Shown here piece by piece: positions 61,739 through 64,000 of a stretch of 64,000 nt of DNA; position 1 is the stretch's first letter; the number at the start of each line of letters is the position of its first letter. The notes under the pieces were generated by a model. That model saw only the letters and a list, made by a program, of their open reading frames with translations, had not been told where the DNA came from and did no database searches. The stretch spans positions 1 through 64,000 of the forward strand of contig CAITNS010000018.1 of the NCBI GenBank assembly GCA_903893815.1, in the 5' to 3' direction. Both the position numbers and the translations under genes were made by a program. The stretch comes from an uncultured Bacteroidota bacterium. Its GTDB lineage: Bacteria > Bacteroidota > Bacteroidia > B-17B0 > Aurantibacillaceae.

Positions 61739-62641
61739 TTATTTTTTGTTTTTAATAAATTTAATTAACCGAGGTAGTCTATTAACTTGCAAAAAGCTAT
61801 AAGCGGATACTTGACCGCCAAATCCCATATAAAAGTTAGCTAAACCTTGTTTTGAACCGCCACCAAAATCAAAAAATGTGGATTTATTGGCAAAAAATTC
61901 AATGGCGTATTGCATTAGTAAATGCATACTACCTGAATTATCAGACTTGTCGAAATTAGTTCCTTTTAAATACAAAGCATGTTTGCCATTACAAATAAAA
62001 TGACCCAATGCTTTGATTGTTAGATTTTCATCAAGCACTTTAAACGTATAAAGTGTTTTACTTTCTATACTATTTTTTAATAAATCATCTAATAAAGCAA
62101 CCGTCGGCTTAGTTAAATTCACCTCTCTTTCGAGAAAAGGGTTAAGATATTTTTGAGATAATGGTAGAACGTCCTTATCTTCTACTCTCTCAACAACAAA
62201 TCCATTTTCAATAGCTTTATTAATGTTTCGTTTCGTGTTTTGATTAAACTTGTATTCGGATTGATAATTAATAATATAGGTGTTTTTGGGAGTAATGAAT
62301 TCAGAAGCTATTTTATTTGATACATTTAATTCTATATCAATGAGTTTATAATGTAGAGTGATATAATTAAAAAATAATTGTTCAATTTCTAAACTCACTT
62401 TTCCAAACAAACCTAATTGTGACGTAAAAGGTGGTTGAGGCAAATAATTAAAACCGAATTTAGATTTAGATGTTAAAGGAAATACACTTTCATAATCTCC
62501 CATAATCAAAGCGCCCCATTGAGGGCAAGTTGCATTTAAGTAAAATGATTGAGCAAAAACAAAAGGAGTTTCTGAATTTAGAATCGTTTGATCCCACTTT
62601 TTAAAATCAATATCCTGATGTTGAAGGCGAGTAATAGTCAT
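61739..62641 (-). CDS. FemAB-like GNAT acyltransferase (paralogue 1)
   Basis: This is a 300-aa protein with the FemAB double-GNAT arrangement: N-terminal QDIDFKKWDQTILNSETPFVFAQSF, the central NTKRNINKAIENGFVVERV, and C-terminal HALYLKGTNFDKSDNSGSMHLLMQYAIEFF and FDFGGGSKQGLANFYMGFGG. In Gram-positive bacteria such folds add amino acids to peptidoglycan; in Gram-negative exopolysaccharide clusters they are thought to modify glycans. It abuts the paralogue at 62642. Confidence 0.78.
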   Translation of the reverse strand: MTITRLQHQDIDFKKWDQTILNSETPFVFAQSFYLNATCPQWGALIMGDYESVFPLTSKSKFGFNYLPQPPFTSQLGLFGKVSLEIEQLFFNYITLHYKLIDIELNVSNKIASEFITPKNTYIINYQSEYKFNQNTKRNINKAIENGFVVERVEDKDVLPLSQKYLNPFLEREVNLTKPTVALLDDLLKNSIESKTLYTFKVLDENLTIKALGHFICNGKHALYLKGTNFDKSDNSGSMHLLMQYAIEFFANKSTFFDFGGGSKQGLANFYMGFGGQVSAYSFLQVNRLPRLIKFIKNKK

Positions 62642-63598
62642 TTAAAAAAGCTCTCTTTTTTTAAATTTCAATAATATCTCTAAAGGTAAAATTGCTTTAT
62701 TTACAGTAAAATAAGGGATTAATTCAGGACCAAAACTTCTAAAAAATTTTTCCACCCCTTTTATCATAGAGCCTTCAAAATCAAATATTCTACACCCAAA
62801 ATCTTTAGCTTTTTCAATAGATTTTTGAACCAATAAATTATTAACACCTTGTACTCCAGAATTTTTATTCACTGCTGCAAGTATATAATAGCAGGTGTTT
62901 TTATCATAAATACAAAAAACAGCTCCTAGCAATTCGTTATTTTTTTTTGCAGAAAAACAAAAAGAGTTATTTTGGTTAGAAAATTTTGTAACAATATTTT
63001 TTAACACATTTTCATAAACATTAGCTCCTGTTGAAGAAAGAAATGATTCGAAAAAATCAAATTGAATATCTTTATCCAAAGCATTCTCTTCAATAATTAA
63101 ATCCTCTTTTAAAGACTTATTTATTTTATTACGATTTTTCGAATCAAAATTTGATTTAATTTCCTCGATTGACTTAGATAAATCTATTCGATAAGTATAA
63201 TTAGGAATGACTTTATATTTATCCCAAAATAAAGGTTGTAAATCTAATATCTCGGAAGGAAAAGCCAAAATGCATAAAGCTGCTTTTTGACGAGAAATGT
63301 ATTGACTCACTTCAGTCATTATTTCCTTAGTAGCATCGTTTTTGGCTGATTTATTTTTACTCTCATTTACAAAAAATAAACCACAATACGGAGAATATGG
63401 AGGAAGTTTTATAAAATCAAAACCAAATTTTTTAACTTTTAAATAATAAAACCCTCCTATTAGCTGTTCACTATTATTATAAATTCCTACACATGTGACA
63501 TTATCGTAGATAGATAACCACTCAACAGAACCTAAAACGCCAATGTGAGAAACGGCAATAGATGAATAGGCTGAAATACTTATCTCTTTTGAAATCAT
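62642..63598 (-). CDS. FemAB-like GNAT acyltransferase (paralogue 2)
   Basis: This is a 318-aa protein related to its neighbour: N-terminal PPYSPYCGLFFVNES, central KSNFDSKNRNKINKSLKEDLIIEEN, and C-terminal YYILAAVNKNSGVQGVNNLLVQKSI and FDFEGSMIKGVEKFFRSFG, matching the FemAB-like/BioF2-like GNAT group. Its ATG lies 18 nt downstream of the GT stop codon. Two such genes in tandem suggest two successive modifications or one heterodimer; both are inference. Confidence 0.78.
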   Translation of the reverse strand: MISKEISISAYSSIAVSHIGVLGSVEWLSIYDNVTCVGIYNNSEQLIGGFYYLKVKKFGFDFIKLPPYSPYCGLFFVNESKNKSAKNDATKEIMTEVSQYISRQKAALCILAFPSEILDLQPLFWDKYKVIPNYTYRIDLSKSIEEIKSNFDSKNRNKINKSLKEDLIIEENALDKDIQFDFFESFLSSTGANVYENVLKNIVTKFSNQNNSFCFSAKKNNELLGAVFCIYDKNTCYYILAAVNKNSGVQGVNNLLVQKSIEKAKDFGCRIFDFEGSMIKGVEKFFRSFGPELIPYFTVNKAILPLEILLKFKKRELF

Positions 63599-63615
63599 TT
63601 TATAAATTTATGAAT

Positions 63616-64000
63616 TTACTTTACTAATTCTTGATAAAATTCAACCAATCTCTTACTTTCTGCTTCCCAAGAAAATTCTTGATCTATTAATTGCTTTCCT
63701 GTTATTCCCATACTTTGTCTTAAACTACTATCTAATTTAAGTTTTTTAATGCTATTGGCGATTTCCTCTGCATCCATAGGATTTGCAAATATGGCAGCAT
63801 GATTAAATATCTTCTTCCAATACTCAAAATCCGACATGATCATAGCTTTACTACAAGCCATATATTCAAAAGCTTTCACAGGTAAACTAGTCACATGATT
63901 TTTAGTTGGATACAATAAAGCAATTCCAACGTCTGCACGTTTTATATAGGGATAAACATCTTCTAATTTAAATTGTCCGAAATAGGTTACATATTTATAA
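63616..64000 (-). CDS. GT4-like glycosyltransferase, C-terminal part (5' end outside window)
   Basis: The open frame continues to the window edge without an upstream stop. It reads ...YVTYFGQFKLEDVYPYIKRA and then DVGIALLYPTKNHVTSLPVKAFEYMACSK, which is the donor-binding half of a GT-B enzyme (the PTxxHxxSLPxKxFEYMA motif). The C-terminal helix (SWEAESKRLVEFYQEL) is complete. It is the most upstream gene of the cluster seen here. Confidence 0.85.
   Translation of the reverse strand, partial: YKYVTYFGQFKLEDVYPYIKRADVGIALLYPTKNHVTSLPVKAFEYMACSKAMIMSDFEYWKKIFNHAAIFANPMDAEEIANSIKKLKLDSSLRQSMGITGKQLIDQEFSWEAESKRLVEFYQELVK

Noticed and set aside
61739-63598. Two FemAB-like genes as one gene broken by a frameshift
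   Set aside because: Each has its own start and complete N- and C-terminal halves (NTKRNINKAI versus NRNKINKSL at matching places), so they are paralogues.

Overview
The window is about one-third GC and reads as Bacteroidota (Flavobacteriia/Sphingobacteriia/Chitinophagia-like; I cannot be more precise). The reasons are a T9SS C-terminal sorting domain on a secreted metalloprotease, Bacteroidota-type promoters (TAnnTTTG, in places with an upstream TTTG), almost no Shine-Dalgarno sequences, DUF2911, HYC_CC_PP and GxxExxY family proteins, a serine-palmitoyltransferase-like enzyme, TonB receptor biology and zinc-independent L31. About 62 protein genes are supported. No rRNA, tRNA, CRISPR array or transposase was seen.

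Layout. 1-7.4 kb: housekeeping genes (peptide deformylase, IMP dehydrogenase, rhomboid protease, PLP aminotransferase, HD hydrolase, TPR proteins). 7.6-17.2 kb: secreted metalloprotease, tcdA/tatD/SPT-like genes, NlpC/P60 peptidase, ABC exporter, glycosyltransferase. 17.4-20.0 kb: a two-gene signalling module, a degenerate histidine kinase followed by a receiver-PP2C phosphatase. 20.0-28.3 kb: meaB, then a PIG-L deacetylase, a 41-aa membrane peptide, an Na+/solute symporter, DUF2911, VF530 and murQ, which together look like an amino-sugar locus interrupted by a GxxExxY element. 28.3-31.3 kb: sigma-54 activator, arfB, rlmB, DUF1569. 31.3-34.6 kb: a metal-related outer-membrane operon (HYC_CC_PP protein, HMA protein, TonB receptor). 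34.7-40 kb: ligA, ABC exporter, arginase. 40-44.7 kb: a translationally coupled operon of epimerase, asparagine synthase, glycosyltransferase and bioD. 44.8-56.7 kb: argS, a beta-helix lipoprotein, L31, aminotransferase IV, LMW phosphatase, STAS, Fur, RelA/SpoT, MazG-like, OmpH. 56.9-64 kb: an exopolysaccharide cluster (sugar transferase, DegT aminotransferase, O-antigen ligase, GT2, deacetylase, two FemAB-like proteins, partial GT) that runs off the right edge.

The most unusual signal lies between the genes. Many intergenic gaps hold palindromic or iterated sequences of at least nine unrelated types. In most of them the arms are built from short words repeated every 7-11 bp (for example GAT of CGGAT, CATAAAAG, ACGAAT, GCAAAG, AAGTTTA). 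One type flanks, as inverted arms, a GxxExxY (PD-(D/E)XK-like) gene at 23.5-24.2 kb and recurs without a gene at 3.0-3.26 kb, which suggests a gene-carrying element and its non-coding derivatives. Others include a 216-bp near-complete palindrome at 26 kb and a dispersed TAGCCATG hairpin pair at 14.1 and 56.7 kb. This repeat system is the best candidate here for something poorly described.
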